From Methanocaldococcus sp. (lineage in GTDB: Archaea; AGJL01; Methanococci; Methanococcales; Methanocaldococcaceae): a stretch of DNA of 64,000 nt. The notes under the pieces were generated by a model that made no database searches, was not told where the DNA came from, and saw only the letters and a list, made by a program, of their open reading frames with translations. The stretch covers positions 36,159 to 100,158 of the forward strand of contig NZ_JACCLX010000041.1 in the NCBI RefSeq assembly GCF_024490875.1, given 5' to 3'. Positions 10,260 through 19,714 of the stretch are shown in pieces (within the stretch, counting starts at the first letter, position 1; every line of letters begins with the position of its first letter). A program made the position numbers and the translations under genes.

Positions 10260-11357
10260 TTAAATTAACATTTCAATAAGTTTTTTTCCAGCCTCTTCCA
10301 TAGAGGTTTCATAAGGAATTCCATGCTCTTCTAAAATCTTCTTACCAATTTCCTCATTAGTTCCCATCATTCTAACAGCAAATTTTATATTTGGATGCTC
10401 TTTTAGAACTTCAATAATTCCTTTTGCAACTTCATCACATCTTGTTATTCCTCCTAATATGTTAATAAATATTCCTTTAACATTTTTATTTTCTAAAACT
10501 TTTTTTAGAGCCAATTTTACTGTTTCAGTATCAGCCCCTCCACCAATGTCTAAGAAGCACGCTGGTTTTCTGCCGAGGTTGTTAATTATATCCATACTTG
10601 CCAATGTTAAACCAGCCCCATTTCCTATAACAGCAACATCTCCATCTAATTCAACATAGGCAAATGGCAACTTTTCTTTGTTTTTGTATTCTTCAAATAT
10701 CTCATAATTATGTCTAAATGAGGCATCATCATCTAAATGAAGGACTGCATCAGCGGCATAAACATTTCCATCCTTAGTTATAACTAAAGGATTTATTTCA
10801 ACCATTGTTGCATCTAAATCTTTAAAGATTTTGTATAATTTATAGATTATATCAGCAACTTTACCAATCTCACTACTTGGTAACTTAGCATCTTTAACTA
10901 TCCATCTTGCTATATATGGTAGGAAAGGTTTTTTAATGTCAATGTGATATTTTATAATCTTTTCTGGCTCTCTTTCTGCAACTTCTTCAATATCTACTCC
11001 ACCCTTAGTTGAGAAAATAATCAATGGTTTTTTAGCATCTCTATCAATAATAATTGATACATAGTATTCTTTCTCTATTGGTAATTTTTCTTCAACAAGA
11101 ATTTTTTCTACTTTTTCTCCTTTAACTTCTTTGTTAAACAATTCATTAGCCTTTTTTATAAATTCTTCCTTGTTTGATGCGAATAAAATCCCTCCTGCTT
11201 TTCCTCTTCCACCAACTAAAACCTGTGCCTTTAAAACAACCTCTTTATTAATACTTATGTTTTTTAAATCATCTCCTTTATTTATTAAAAAACTTTCTGG
11301 AACTGGAATTCCATACTCTTTAAATATTTTCTTTGCCTCATATTCATGTAGTTTCAT
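10260..11357 (-). CDS. sucC: Succinyl-CoA synthetase (ADP-forming) beta subunit
   Basis: ATP-grasp subunit of succinyl-CoA synthetase, 365 aa, which in methanogens serves the incomplete reductive TCA route. It starts MKLHEYEAKKIFKEYGIPVP after AAGGTGATAAAA. Visible motifs include QVLVGGRGKAGG, DATMVEINPL (metal binding) and GGITRCDEVAKGI in the C-terminal CoA-ligase domain. The alpha subunit gene is not nearby. The gene is divergent from the phosphopantoate ligase gene, with a 76-nt shared promoter region. Confidence 0.95.
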   Translation of the reverse strand: MKLHEYEAKKIFKEYGIPVPESFLINKGDDLKNISINKEVVLKAQVLVGGRGKAGGILFASNKEEFIKKANELFNKEVKGEKVEKILVEEKLPIEKEYYVSIIIDRDAKKPLIIFSTKGGVDIEEVAEREPEKIIKYHIDIKKPFLPYIARWIVKDAKLPSSEIGKVADIIYKLYKIFKDLDATMVEINPLVITKDGNVYAADAVLHLDDDASFRHNYEIFEEYKNKEKLPFAYVELDGDVAVIGNGAGLTLASMDIINNLGRKPACFLDIGGGADTETVKLALKKVLENKNVKGIFINILGGITRCDEVAKGIIEVLKEHPNIKFAVRMMGTNEEIGKKILEEHGIPYETSMEEAGKKLIEMLI

Positions 11358-11433
11358 TTTTATCACCTTAAATATTATCTCATATACAAAAAGTTTTATT
11401 ACAAACAACCATATAAAAACTTGGTGATACTTA

Positions 11434-12216
11434 ATGGAGATTCCAAAAACACATCCAAGGTATGAATCTTTAATGAAGAGAGAAAAAATTATTGAAGCAT
11501 TAGATAAAGGGATTTTGGCTAAGGCAGGGTTAATAGCTCATGGTAGAGGGGAGACATTTGACTATTTAATTGGGGAAAAAACAACACCAATAGCATTGGA
11601 GGCAATAAAAGCTGCTTCTGCTTTATTAGTTTTAGCTGAAAATCCAGTGATAAGTGTTAATGGTAATACCGTAGCTTTAGCAATAGATGAAGTTGTTGAA
11701 CTTGCAAAAGAATTGAATGGAAAGATAGAGGTTAATTTATTTTATAGAACTAAGGAGAGAGAGATAGCTATAAAAAAAGCATTTGAAGAGAAATTTAAAG
11801 AGGATATAGAGACAGGAAAGATAAAAATTTTGGGTATTGATGATGCCAATAAAAAAATTCCAAACTTAGACAGTTTGAGAGGAAAGGTTTCAGAAGAAGG
11901 AATATTTAGTGCGGATGTAGTTTTAGTTCCATTAGAAGATGGAGATAGGGTGGAGGCATTAGTTAATATGGGAAAAAAAGTTATATCAATAGATTTAAAT
12001 CCATTATCAAGAACTGCAAGAAAATCCACTGTAACAATAGTAGATGAATTAACAAGAGCTTTACCTCTACTAATCAAATATGTCAGAGAATTTAAAAATA
12101 AAGATAGAGAAGAACTTTTAAAAATCATTGATAATTTTGATAATTTGAAGAATTTAAAGGAGATGATTAACTATATTGCTGAGAGATTGAAAAATTTGAG
12201 TTTGGAGGAGTTATAA
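11434..12216 (+). CDS. 4-phosphopantoate--beta-alanine ligase (archaeal CoA pathway)
   Basis: Archaeal phosphopantothenate synthetase (DUF137 family), 260 aa. It condenses 4-phosphopantoate and beta-alanine with ATP and replaces bacterial PanC in CoA synthesis. Characteristic features are the start [17 protein letters not shown], the [17 protein letters not shown] motif, the NPVISVNGN segment and the [10 protein letters not shown] segment. It is preceded by TTGGTGAT and is divergent from sucC. Confidence 0.9.
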   Translation: MEIPKTHPRYESLMKREKIIEALDKGILAKAGLIAHGRGETFDYLIGEKTTPIALEAIKAASALLVLAENPVISVNGNTVALAIDEVVELAKELNGKIEVNLFYRTKEREIAIKKAFEEKFKEDIETGKIKILGIDDANKKIPNLDSLRGKVSEEGIFSADVVLVPLEDGDRVEALVNMGKKVISIDLNPLSRTARKSTVTIVDELTRALPLLIKYVREFKNKDREELLKIIDNFDNLKNLKEMINYIAERLKNLSLEEL

Positions 12217-12275
12217 AATATATTATCATCAACTAAAATCTTCAAATCATTTATTAAACTTTACTTTGGGATAAT

Positions 12276-12995
12276 ATGAAAATAGTTTGGTGCATAACAG
12301 GAGCGGGACATTTATTAAGGGAGAGTTTTGAAGTTATGAAAAAATTGAAGGAAGAGATTGAAGATTTAAAAGTAACCACTTTACTTTCAAGGGCTGGAGA
12401 GGAAGTTGTAAAGATGTATGGTTTATTTGAAGAATTAAAATATATCTCCAATGGAAATTATTATGAAGAGTTAATTTTAGAGAGAGAACATCCTTATTCA
12501 TCTCCAATTACTGGAAGATTAAGCTTAGGAAAATATGATTATTTAATATCTTCACCAACATCAGGAAATACTGTTGCTAAGGTAGTTAATGGAATAGCAG
12601 ACAGTTTAGTAACAAATGCAATCGCACAGGCTGGAAAGGGATTTGTTAAATCAATAATTGTTCCAGTTGATTACAAAGAGGGTATTATTATTACTAAACT
12701 TCCATACTTCATAGATAGAAAGAGATGCAAACTCTGTTTAAAATGCATAAATGTTTGTCCTAATAAAGCCATAATTAAAAGAGATAACTTTGTTGAAATA
12801 TTTTTACCAAAATGTGTTGGTTGTGGAAAATGTAAAGAAATCTGCCAATATAATGCAATAATTGAAGGAAAAGAAATTAAAATGAGAGTTAGAAAAATAG
12901 ATGCTGAAAATACTAAAAAATTAATGGAGTTGGAGGATGTTATTGTATTAAAGCATCCTTATGAGATTTTAGATTTTTTTGGAATTTATAAATAA
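12276..12995 (+). CDS. Archaeoflavoprotein AfpA-like (flavoprotein + 2 x [4Fe-4S])
   Basis: Protein of 239 aa with an N-terminal flavoprotein domain (ITGAGHLLRESFEV, SPTSGNTVAKV for FMN) and a C-terminal bacterial-ferredoxin domain with two cluster motifs: CKLCLKCINVCP (around residue 150) and CVGCGKCKEIC. It matches the methanogen archaeoflavoprotein family, related to dihydromethanopterin-reductase-like enzymes. It likely moves electrons from ferredoxin to an unknown acceptor. Confidence 0.87.
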   Translation: MKIVWCITGAGHLLRESFEVMKKLKEEIEDLKVTTLLSRAGEEVVKMYGLFEELKYISNGNYYEELILEREHPYSSPITGRLSLGKYDYLISSPTSGNTVAKVVNGIADSLVTNAIAQAGKGFVKSIIVPVDYKEGIIITKLPYFIDRKRCKLCLKCINVCPNKAIIKRDNFVEIFLPKCVGCGKCKEICQYNAIIEGKEIKMRVRKIDAENTKKLMELEDVIVLKHPYEILDFFGIYK

Positions 12996-13000
12996 AATTT

Positions 13001-13456
13001 TTACTTTTTCTTTAATTTTATAATACAGGTTTCAGCAGGTTTTAGATTCATTTGATATCCTAAATTATATTTTAAAGTTTCACATATAAATCCTATTAAT
13101 AACCCTCCCCAAGGACATGCAGTCCCTTCAAATTCATAGCCACAAATCCTCTTTGGACAGAGATTGCATTTTGATATCTTTACAATAATCTCATCTCCCT
13201 CTTCCTTCATTTCAACATCTGCAAAATTTAGCTGGTTAAAATATCTTTCAATATCTTTAATATCTTTAAATTCATAGCCTTTACTCATTGCATAAATTGC
13301 CAATTCTTTCCCTGCATAAGAACCTGCTATATTACTTAAGCTTTGGGCTCCTTCTCCAATAATTACTTTTAACCCTACTGAATATCCTATAATTATTGCA
13401 GAAGCTATAGAGGGACATGGTGTGTTTTTTGTTCTTTTAATTTTATAGAGAATCAT
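13001..13456 (-). CDS. Conserved hypothetical protein with cysteine cluster
   Basis: Protein of 151 aa, not recognised with confidence. It has a glycine/serine-rich N-terminal half (IASAIIIGYSVGLKVIIGEG) and a C-terminal half with cysteines in CNLCPKRICG, ACPWGG and AETC. That is enough for a metal or iron-sulfur site and reminiscent of V4R-like domains. It is convergent with the archaeoflavoprotein gene (5-nt gap). A redox or sensor role is only a guess. Confidence 0.75.
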   Translation of the reverse strand: MILYKIKRTKNTPCPSIASAIIIGYSVGLKVIIGEGAQSLSNIAGSYAGKELAIYAMSKGYEFKDIKDIERYFNQLNFADVEMKEEGDEIIVKISKCNLCPKRICGYEFEGTACPWGGLLIGFICETLKYNLGYQMNLKPAETCIIKLKKK

Positions 13457-13528
13457 TCTATCACCTCATAATTATTTATTATTAATTATTTTATATAAAA
13501 TTTTAATTAGATTGTAAGAGGGGTATTA

Positions 13529-13942
13529 ATGGAATTTACAATAAGGGCTAAGGGGCATAAAAATATCTCAGCAACTCATAAAACAACCTTGGAGATTACA
13601 AAAGAAGATTATTTAACACCAACAGGACATTGCATTATAGGAATAGAGGCAAATAAATCTATGTTTGATTTTACAGATGAATTTAAAGAAAAACTTAGAA
13701 ATGCTAAAAAAATCATTGTGGAAATTGAAGTTGAAGGAATAAAAGATACAATAATAGGAGAAGGGCACAAAGATTTAATTTTAAACCATCCAACAGACAT
13801 AGTAATTAGAAAGAGTAACTATATATGTCCAAGAACGTTAATGATTAATGCAAACAAATCAGCAAAAGATATTAATAGAAAAATTGTAAAAAAATTAAAA
13901 GAAGGCAAAAAATTAATTTTCAGAATAAAAATAGATGATTAA
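13529..13942 (+). CDS. DUF371 family protein
   Basis: Small conserved archaeal protein of 137 aa, DUF371 type, function unknown. Motifs seen: ARGHKNI-like start (AKGHKNISATHKTTLEITKE), LTPTGHCIIGI, GHKDLILNHPTDIVIRKS and RTLMINANKSA near the C-terminus. Its stop codon overlaps by 4 nt the stop of the convergent AMP phosphorylase gene. RBS AGAGGGG. Confidence 0.8.
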   Translation: MEFTIRAKGHKNISATHKTTLEITKEDYLTPTGHCIIGIEANKSMFDFTDEFKEKLRNAKKIIVEIEVEGIKDTIIGEGHKDLILNHPTDIVIRKSNYICPRTLMINANKSAKDINRKIVKKLKEGKKLIFRIKIDD

Positions 13943-15450
13943 AATCTTGAAATTTTTTGTAATAACATTCCTTCCACTTTAACAGGATATAATATTCTTG
14001 CCAATTTTGCAGCAGATTTTAATCTTTCCTCAGAATCCGAGTATATTGTATATAAAACATCTCCCTTTTCTACTTTATTTCCAACCTTTACATTTAAATA
14101 AACACCAGCCTTTTTATCATTTGGAGCTCCTGCCTCTTTGGTAATTCTTGTGATTCCAGAATTAGATACTCTTGTTATATATCCATCAATTGGAGAATAT
14201 ATATCAGTGTAGTATTTTCCAACTTCAATTTCATCAGAACTAACCTCTTTCCCTCCCTGAGCAATAATAATTTCCATAAATTTATCATGTGCCTTACCCT
14301 TTGCTAATATATCCTCAGCCATGTATTTTCCTTCTCCAGGGGGAGATACTCTACCCATTTCTAATAAAATTCCTGCAAGAGATATAGATTTCTCAACTAA
14401 ACTTGTTGGTGCTTGTTTGTAATCTTCTAATGCCAATAATGCCTCTTTTGCTTCTAATGCTGGACCTATTGCCCTTCCAATTGGTTGACCCCCATAGGTA
14501 ATAGCACATTCAGTAACTATTTTTAATCTTTCGCTTAACTCAATAAAGTTCCTTGCTAAACTTGATGCCTCTTTTATACTTTTAACCTTTGCTCCATAGC
14601 CAGTTGGAATATCAATTAATAATTTATTAACACCCATTGCTAATTTTTTAGCCATAACACTTGACAATAATAGTGGCTTGGGATCTATCCCCAAAGGTCT
14701 CTCTACATTTATAGTTATATCGTCTGCGGGGGCCAATTCTAATGCCCCTCCCCAAACCATACATCCGTTAGTTTCTTTAACTACTCTTTTTATCTCTTCA
14801 ATAGTTAGATCTACTCTTGTTAATACTTCAACAACATCCGCTGTTCCTGCGGCAGATGTTATTGCCCTTGAAGATGTTTTTGGAATCTTTAAGCCAGTAG
14901 ATGCAACGATAGGAACTACAAGTAAAGCATATTTATTTCCAGGAACTCCACCAATTGAATGCACATCATATATTTGCGTCTCCCAACTAACCATTTTTCC
15001 AGTTTCAGCCATTCTAATTGTCATTGCCTCAATTTCGTCCATATCCATTCCATTTATATATAAAGATGTAACAAAGGCAGAAATTTCAATATTTGTTAAT
15101 TTTCCATCAACCATTTCATCAATAATTGCAAAAATTTCTTCTTTTTTTAATTTATTACCATCCATTTTTTTTCTTATATATGCAAGAGATCTTGGTCTAT
15201 CCGCGTGTCTTATTGTAACTATATCTCCTTCTTTAACATTTAACTCCTTAACAAGTTTTTTAGGCAATCCTACTTCTCCTCTATTTATCAAACTGGTTGA
15301 AGAATACAAAACGCCAATAACTTCCTTATCATTAAATTTAACTACTACTCTATCCTGAGGAAAGTATTGGGAACTTTTTAAATCTTCAGAATTTATTAAA
15401 ACTAAATTCTCCAAGTCAATGTCTAATACTCTAACTTTCAAAAATAACAT
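13939..15450 (-). CDS. deoA: AMP phosphorylase (archaeal nucleoside-monophosphate pathway)
   Basis: 503-aa enzyme of the archaeal AMP phosphorylase family. It cleaves AMP with phosphate to ribose-1,5-bisphosphate, which feeds the isomerase/RubisCO pathway. The N-terminal ~85-residue extension before the thymidine-phosphorylase fold is typical of the archaeal type. The motifs DVHSIGGVPGNK, TSSRAITSAAGTADVVE and SLAGILLEMG are intact. The start at 15450 follows GGGGATTAGT; an ATG at 15462 has no ribosome site. Confidence 0.92.
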   Translation of the reverse strand: MLFLKVRVLDIDLENLVLINSEDLKSSQYFPQDRVVVKFNDKEVIGVLYSSTSLINRGEVGLPKKLVKELNVKEGDIVTIRHADRPRSLAYIRKKMDGNKLKKEEIFAIIDEMVDGKLTNIEISAFVTSLYINGMDMDEIEAMTIRMAETGKMVSWETQIYDVHSIGGVPGNKYALLVVPIVASTGLKIPKTSSRAITSAAGTADVVEVLTRVDLTIEEIKRVVKETNGCMVWGGALELAPADDITINVERPLGIDPKPLLLSSVMAKKLAMGVNKLLIDIPTGYGAKVKSIKEASSLARNFIELSERLKIVTECAITYGGQPIGRAIGPALEAKEALLALEDYKQAPTSLVEKSISLAGILLEMGRVSPPGEGKYMAEDILAKGKAHDKFMEIIIAQGGKEVSSDEIEVGKYYTDIYSPIDGYITRVSNSGITRITKEAGAPNDKKAGVYLNVKVGNKVEKGDVLYTIYSDSEERLKSAAKLARILYPVKVEGMLLQKISRF

Positions 15451-15556
15451 ACTAATCCCCATCTGAATTATTTTTAATCTATTATTTTTATTTAAGATTA
15501 TATAAAAATATTGAATGAATATTGAATGTAATTATTAACTTTAGAGGGTGAGACCA

Positions 15557-16750
15557 ATGAAGTTAATAAAAAAATTGATGCCATTAAATAATGCCGAAAA
15601 AATAGTTTTTAATAATTTATCTGAATATATTGAAAAAAATAAAAAAATTAAAAAAGCTAATCTTATCGAGTCATTAAATAGAGTGTTATGTGAAGATATT
15701 ATTTCTCCTATTGACTTACCATATTTTAATAGAGCGGCAATGGATGGATATGCAGTTATTGCTGAAGATACATTTGGGGCTTCTGAAACAAATCCTATAA
15801 TACTAAATCTTGTTAATAATGATGAAATATTTTCAGGAGAGGCTAAAAAAATATTTACTGGAGAAAAATTACCAAAAAACGCTGATGCCGTAGTTATGAA
15901 AGAATTTTGTAACGAAGTTAAAGACTTTGTAGAAATTTATAAAAGCGTTCATCCTAATGAAAATGTATCAAAAGTTGGTGAGGATGTCAAAAAGGGAGAG
16001 ATTGTTTTAAAAAAAGGAACTTTAATTAATCCATATCATTTAAATTTACTATCTTCATTAGGAATTAAAAAAGTTAATGTTTATGACTTAAAATTTGGAA
16101 TAATCCCTACTGGGGATGAACTTGTTAGTTTAGAAGAGATTGAGAATATTGAGGAAGATATTAAAAAATTAAATGGAAAAGTTATAAATTCCAATGTGTA
16201 TATGCTATATGGTTTAGTAAAAAATCTTGGATTTAATGGAAAAATTTATGATATAGTTGAAGATAACAGAGATTCATTAAAAAATACTATAAAATTAGCA
16301 TTAAAAGAAAATGACATTTTATTAATAACTGGTGGAACTTCTGTAAGTGAGAGGGATATAACGGTAGAGACAGTTAAAGAGTTAGGTAACATTTTAATTC
16401 ATGGAGTAAATATAAGGCCAGGAAAACCTTTTGGTTTAGGAGTTGTAAATAAAAAATTAATATTTATGCTATCTGGCTATCCAGTAGCGTCAGCAGTTCA
16501 ATTTGAATTGTTTATTCAAAGATTTTTCACAAAAAGGAAAAAAATAATAATGCCTTTAAAAAGAAACATTGCCTCAGAACTTGGTAGAGTTGATTTTGTA
16601 AGAGTGAAAATAGATAAATATGTTGATCCTATAAGAATAACAGGAAGTGGAGTTATATCTTCATTAACAAGAAGTGATGGCTATATACTAATTCCAGAAA
16701 ATGTTGAAGGTTATGAAAAAGGAGAGTTTGTAGAAGTTTATTTATTTTAA
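15557..16750 (+). CDS. moeA: Molybdopterin molybdenumtransferase MoeA
   Basis: 397-aa MoeA-type enzyme inserting molybdate or tungstate into molybdopterin. It has the substrate strand PYFNRAAMDGYAV, then FTGEKLPKNADAVV and the MPT-binding ITGGTSVSERD motif, followed by NIRPGKPFGLG and a C-terminal beta domain. The start ATG 15557 follows GGGTGAGACCA. The next gene begins almost immediately after the stop, suggesting cotranscription. Confidence 0.92.
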   Translation: MKLIKKLMPLNNAEKIVFNNLSEYIEKNKKIKKANLIESLNRVLCEDIISPIDLPYFNRAAMDGYAVIAEDTFGASETNPIILNLVNNDEIFSGEAKKIFTGEKLPKNADAVVMKEFCNEVKDFVEIYKSVHPNENVSKVGEDVKKGEIVLKKGTLINPYHLNLLSSLGIKKVNVYDLKFGIIPTGDELVSLEEIENIEEDIKKLNGKVINSNVYMLYGLVKNLGFNGKIYDIVEDNRDSLKNTIKLALKENDILLITGGTSVSERDITVETVKELGNILIHGVNIRPGKPFGLGVVNKKLIFMLSGYPVASAVQFELFIQRFFTKRKKIIMPLKRNIASELGRVDFVRVKIDKYVDPIRITGSGVISSLTRSDGYILIPENVEGYEKGEFVEVYLF

Positions 16751-16762
16751 GGGGTGGTTATA

Positions 16763-17776
16763 TTGGATGTTTGGATTGACTTAACAAATGCTCCTCATGT
16801 TCATTATTTTTGTCAATTAATAAAAAAATTTGAAAAGGAAGGAATAGAATATTTATTAACTTACAGAGATTCAAAAAATTTAGATAAATTAGTTAAAATT
16901 TACAATTTTGTAGGAAAATGTATAGGAAAGCATGGAAAAACATTAAAAGAAAAATTAATTTTTTACGCTGAGAGAGTTATTGGTTTATCTGAATTAATAT
17001 CTAATGTAGAACCAAAAGTGGCAATAGCAAAACATTCAGTAGAATTGCCAAGAGTTGCCTTTGGCTTAAACATTCCAATTATTTTTGTTGTAGATAATGA
17101 ATATGCAGAGGCTCAGAATAGATTAACTCTTCCATTGGCAAATGAAATTATAAAACCAATAGCAACTGATGAAAAAAAACTTAAAGATTGCGGAGGAAGA
17201 AATTTTATAAACTTTGATGGAACTTGCGAAGTGGCAAATGTAAATTCTCGATTAAAGGGCTATTACCCGATAGATAACGATATTCTAAAAAAATTAGATA
17301 TTGATAATAATAGACCTACAATAGTTATGAGACCATGTCCAAATTCTTCCTATTGTAATGGACACAAGGATATTTTGCCAGATATTATAAAAGAACTAAA
17401 AAAAAGAATTGACTGTAATATAGTAGTTTTTCCAAGAGATGATTATCAGAGAATAAATTATGAGAAACTTAATGTTATTGTTCCTAAGGAAGCAATTGAT
17501 GCCTTATCTTTATTATATCACTCTGATTTTATGATTGGAGCAGGAGGAACTATGAATAGAGAGAGTGCTATTCTTGGAATTCCAACAATATCCTGCTATC
17601 CTCAAGAATTACTTGGAGTTGATAAATATTTAATTGAAAAAGGTAGAATGGTCCATACTAATAATATTAAGGAGATAATTAATTATGTTGAAGATAACTT
17701 AGGGAAAAAATTAGGAGTTATTGAGTTAGAAGACCCTACTGATTTGATGCTCGAAAGAGTTTTTACTTATCTATAA
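16763..17776 (+). CDS. DUF354 protein (glycosyltransferase-like fold)
   Basis: 337-aa member of the DUF354 family, which resembles GT-B glycosyltransferases and UDP-GlcNAc 2-epimerases. The N-terminus DVWIDLTNAPHVHYF is diagnostic. A TTG at 16763, placed after GGGGTGGTTATA, puts this motif right at the start. GAGGTMNRESAILGIPTIS near residue 260 is the expected nucleotide-sugar loop. Substrate unknown. Confidence 0.85.
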   Translation: MDVWIDLTNAPHVHYFCQLIKKFEKEGIEYLLTYRDSKNLDKLVKIYNFVGKCIGKHGKTLKEKLIFYAERVIGLSELISNVEPKVAIAKHSVELPRVAFGLNIPIIFVVDNEYAEAQNRLTLPLANEIIKPIATDEKKLKDCGGRNFINFDGTCEVANVNSRLKGYYPIDNDILKKLDIDNNRPTIVMRPCPNSSYCNGHKDILPDIIKELKKRIDCNIVVFPRDDYQRINYEKLNVIVPKEAIDALSLLYHSDFMIGAGGTMNRESAILGIPTISCYPQELLGVDKYLIEKGRMVHTNNIKEIINYVEDNLGKKLGVIELEDPTDLMLERVFTYL

Positions 17777-17782
17777 TAGAGT

Positions 17783-18300
17783 AATATTTATACTCGGGAC
17801 TTGATAATATCAAATCATAAAAAAATTTTGTTTTTTATTATAGTAATATTACAATTTTGATATTTTTCATATTACTATAATATTTTTGGTATTTTTATGA
17901 TTTTATAATATTGAATTGAAAATTTACCGGGAGTCAGTATTATTTTTAAAAAAGATGTGAATATAAAAATGTATGAGTTTAATAGGAAATAAAGGATATT
18001 TTGCCTTTCTTTTATGCCTAAAAAATTATAATTATATCGGAAGATTTAAATTTATATTGCATATTTGTAATATGTTTTTAAAAAATTTTCATATTTACAT
18101 AATATTTATACTCGAAACTTAATAATATCAAATCATAAGAAAATTCTGTTTTTTATTATACTCTATGAAGATTTTGAAATTTTTCATATTGTTATAATAT
18201 TTTTTCGATATTTATATGATTTTATAATATTCAGATCGAAATTTTCCCGAGGGTCGTTATTACTCTTAAAAAAGATGTAAATATAGGAATTCATAAATAT
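17783..18300 (+). repeat. Long AT-rich repeat (LR type): unit A-B-A'
   Basis: No gene is seen. The stretch is a long repeat: a unit starting AATATTTATACTCGGGAC at 17783 recurs diverged at 18101 (period 318). Each A unit carries the palindrome TTGATAATATCAA or a variant near its start and a CCGGGAGTCAG-like GC patch near its end. The B part (about 17975-18100) includes AAAGGATATTTTGCC and GCATATTTGTAATATG. The same A-B-A arrangement appears at 63648-64000. M. jannaschii is known to carry LR elements next to its CRISPR repeats. Confidence 0.8.
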
Positions 18301-18329
18301 TTTATACTATTAAAAATAAAAAATTTAAA

Positions 18330-18577
18330 TGCTTTTGTCCCCTTTGGGGCTTGATTTTAAACATTAATGCATTTTGATGGGTTAAGTTTTGTGGAGGTTA
18401 ATTTCCATCCCCTTTGGGGCTTGATTTTAAACTTTTTGTATGTGCAGTTGTGGTTAATTAACAATACAAAATTTCCATCCCCTTTGGGGCTTGATTTTAA
18501 ACGATAGAAATTATCGACTGTTCAGATAATGAGGAAATGGGCTTAATTTCCATCCCCTTTGGGGCTTGATTTTAAAC
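18330..18577 (-). CRISPR. CRISPR array, 4 repeats / 3 spacers
   Basis: Three full 32-bp repeats lie at 18401-18432, 18471-18502 and 18546-18577. A fourth at about 18331-18362 matches only in its last ~25 bp. On the plus strand the core reads CCCCTTTGGGGCTTGATTTT, and CCCC/GGGG makes a hairpin. Spacers are 38, 38 and 43 bp. Read on the minus strand the repeat starts GTTTAAAATC and ends GATGGAAAT, like other archaeal type I repeats. The decayed 3' end of the outermost copy then marks the leader-distal terminus. I did not find the spacers elsewhere in the window by eye. Confidence 0.95.
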
Positions 18578-18700
18578 AGGACACAATTTGAAGAGATAAT
18601 TTTCTAAAATTACTTTATTATACTTCTTTATATAGGGGTTATGGTTCGAAGGGTCAATAACTGCTATTATTTATATACCTCCGAACTTATATATAAACTT
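18578..18700 (-). promoter_or_regulatory. Probable CRISPR leader and promoter (minus strand)
   Basis: On the minus strand a TATA-like CCCTATATAAAG lies at 18627-18637, ~50 bp before the first repeat, placing a start site near 18603. A second TATA-like GGTATATAAAT is near 18675-18685. A short GC motif of the form ACC(C)T(C/T)CGAA recurs at about 18646-18656, 18679-18688 and 18851-18862. This supports a leader on the right side of the array, opposite the LR element. Confidence 0.55.
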
Positions 18701-19048
18701 TTCTATTCTTAATTATTACTTTAAAAATCCTTAAAATTCTTAATACTAATTTAATTATCGGGGGAAATTGAAGATAGAAACAATTAAATAAAATCTCTAA
18801 AAAATCCCAATAATTTAATAAAGTCAAATACTCAAATTAATTAAAATAGGCGACCCTCCGAAATTTCCTAAAAATTTTTGAAATCAAAAAATAATAAATT
18901 AAAATCCCCTAAATCAAAAAATAAAAATTTTTAGCGAGAGAGGGTATATTAAAAGCATAAATTATTTTACATTATATAGACAGATATAGCCAAAGATATA
19001 TATAAATGACTTAAATAAAAACAATAAAAATTATTGAATAGGGATAAA
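18701..19048. other. AT-rich intergenic stretch without gene
   Basis: No coding region or RNA is seen. The stretch is A/T-rich with isolated GC patches (TCGGGGGAAA, GGCGACCCTCCGAA, GCGAGAGAGGG). It probably contains the distal leader and the scpA promoter. Confidence 0.5.
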
Positions 19049-19714
19049 ATGGTTGATTCTAATTTTGATATTTCTCTATGGGTTAAGATGATTAAGGAAG
19101 GAATTGAGAAAAAAAACATAGATCCTTGGGATGTAAATATTTCTGAAATTGCAGATTACTATATAACTAAAATTAAAGAATTTAAAAAATTTGATATTAG
19201 ATTATCGGCTGATGTAATTTTAGTAGGAGGAATACTTTTAAGGTTAAAATCAGAATCTTTGTATAATGAATGTAATATTGAGGAAGATGATTATGAAGAT
19301 TTTTATATTGACGATAGTGAGATTAAAGAAAACAATAAGAAGAGTGTAAATAAAGAAAACTATAAAGATAAAAAAAGCAAAAAAACCTTAACCGTAGATG
19401 AGTTAATTAAAACTATTGAAAAAGAACTTAAAAAAGTAAAAAAGTCTAAAAGGAAAAAGAAAAAAGATATAAAAGAAGTAGAAGAAATCGTAGAGGAATT
19501 ATTAAAAGAGGAAGACATTTCTGATATAATAGAAAAACTTTTGGAAGATTTAATGAAAGAAAAAATAATTATATATCAGGAAAAGTTTAAAACAAAGGAT
19601 GAGAGAGTTAAATATCTTTTGCCTTCCTTATACTTGGCTAATGATGGTAAGGTTGAGTTAATTCAGGAAAAATTTTTTGAAAAATTAATAATAAAATTTA
19701 TTCAGGAATCTTAG
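19049..19714 (+). CDS. scpA: Segregation and condensation protein ScpA
   Basis: Kleisin subunit that bridges SMC heads, 221 aa. It has the typical N-terminus MVxMxxEGIEKKNIDPWDVNISEIADYY-like (here KMIKEGIEKKNIDPWDVNIS) and the RLSADVILVGGILLRLKSE segment. A highly charged Lys/Glu linker follows (residues ~85-165), then a C-terminal winged-helix part. The start 19049 follows AGGGATAAA. Its 3' end overlaps the convergent ubiD-family gene by 17 bp. Confidence 0.88.
   Translation: MVDSNFDISLWVKMIKEGIEKKNIDPWDVNISEIADYYITKIKEFKKFDIRLSADVILVGGILLRLKSESLYNECNIEEDDYEDFYIDDSEIKENNKKSVNKENYKDKKSKKTLTVDELIKTIEKELKKVKKSKRKKKKDIKEVEEIVEELLKEEDISDIIEKLLEDLMKEKIIIYQEKFKTKDERVKYLLPSLYLANDGKVELIQEKFFEKLIIKFIQES

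Noticed and set aside
14678..15358. 226-aa plus-strand frame inside the AMP phosphorylase gene
   Set aside because: Antisense shadow of a well-conserved enzyme gene; composition Ser/Ile/Thr-rich and no ribosome site.
18363..18545. Self-targeting spacer against the integrated element
   Set aside because: I looked for the three spacers and their complements in the element by eye and found no convincing match; a computed search allowing mismatches is still needed.
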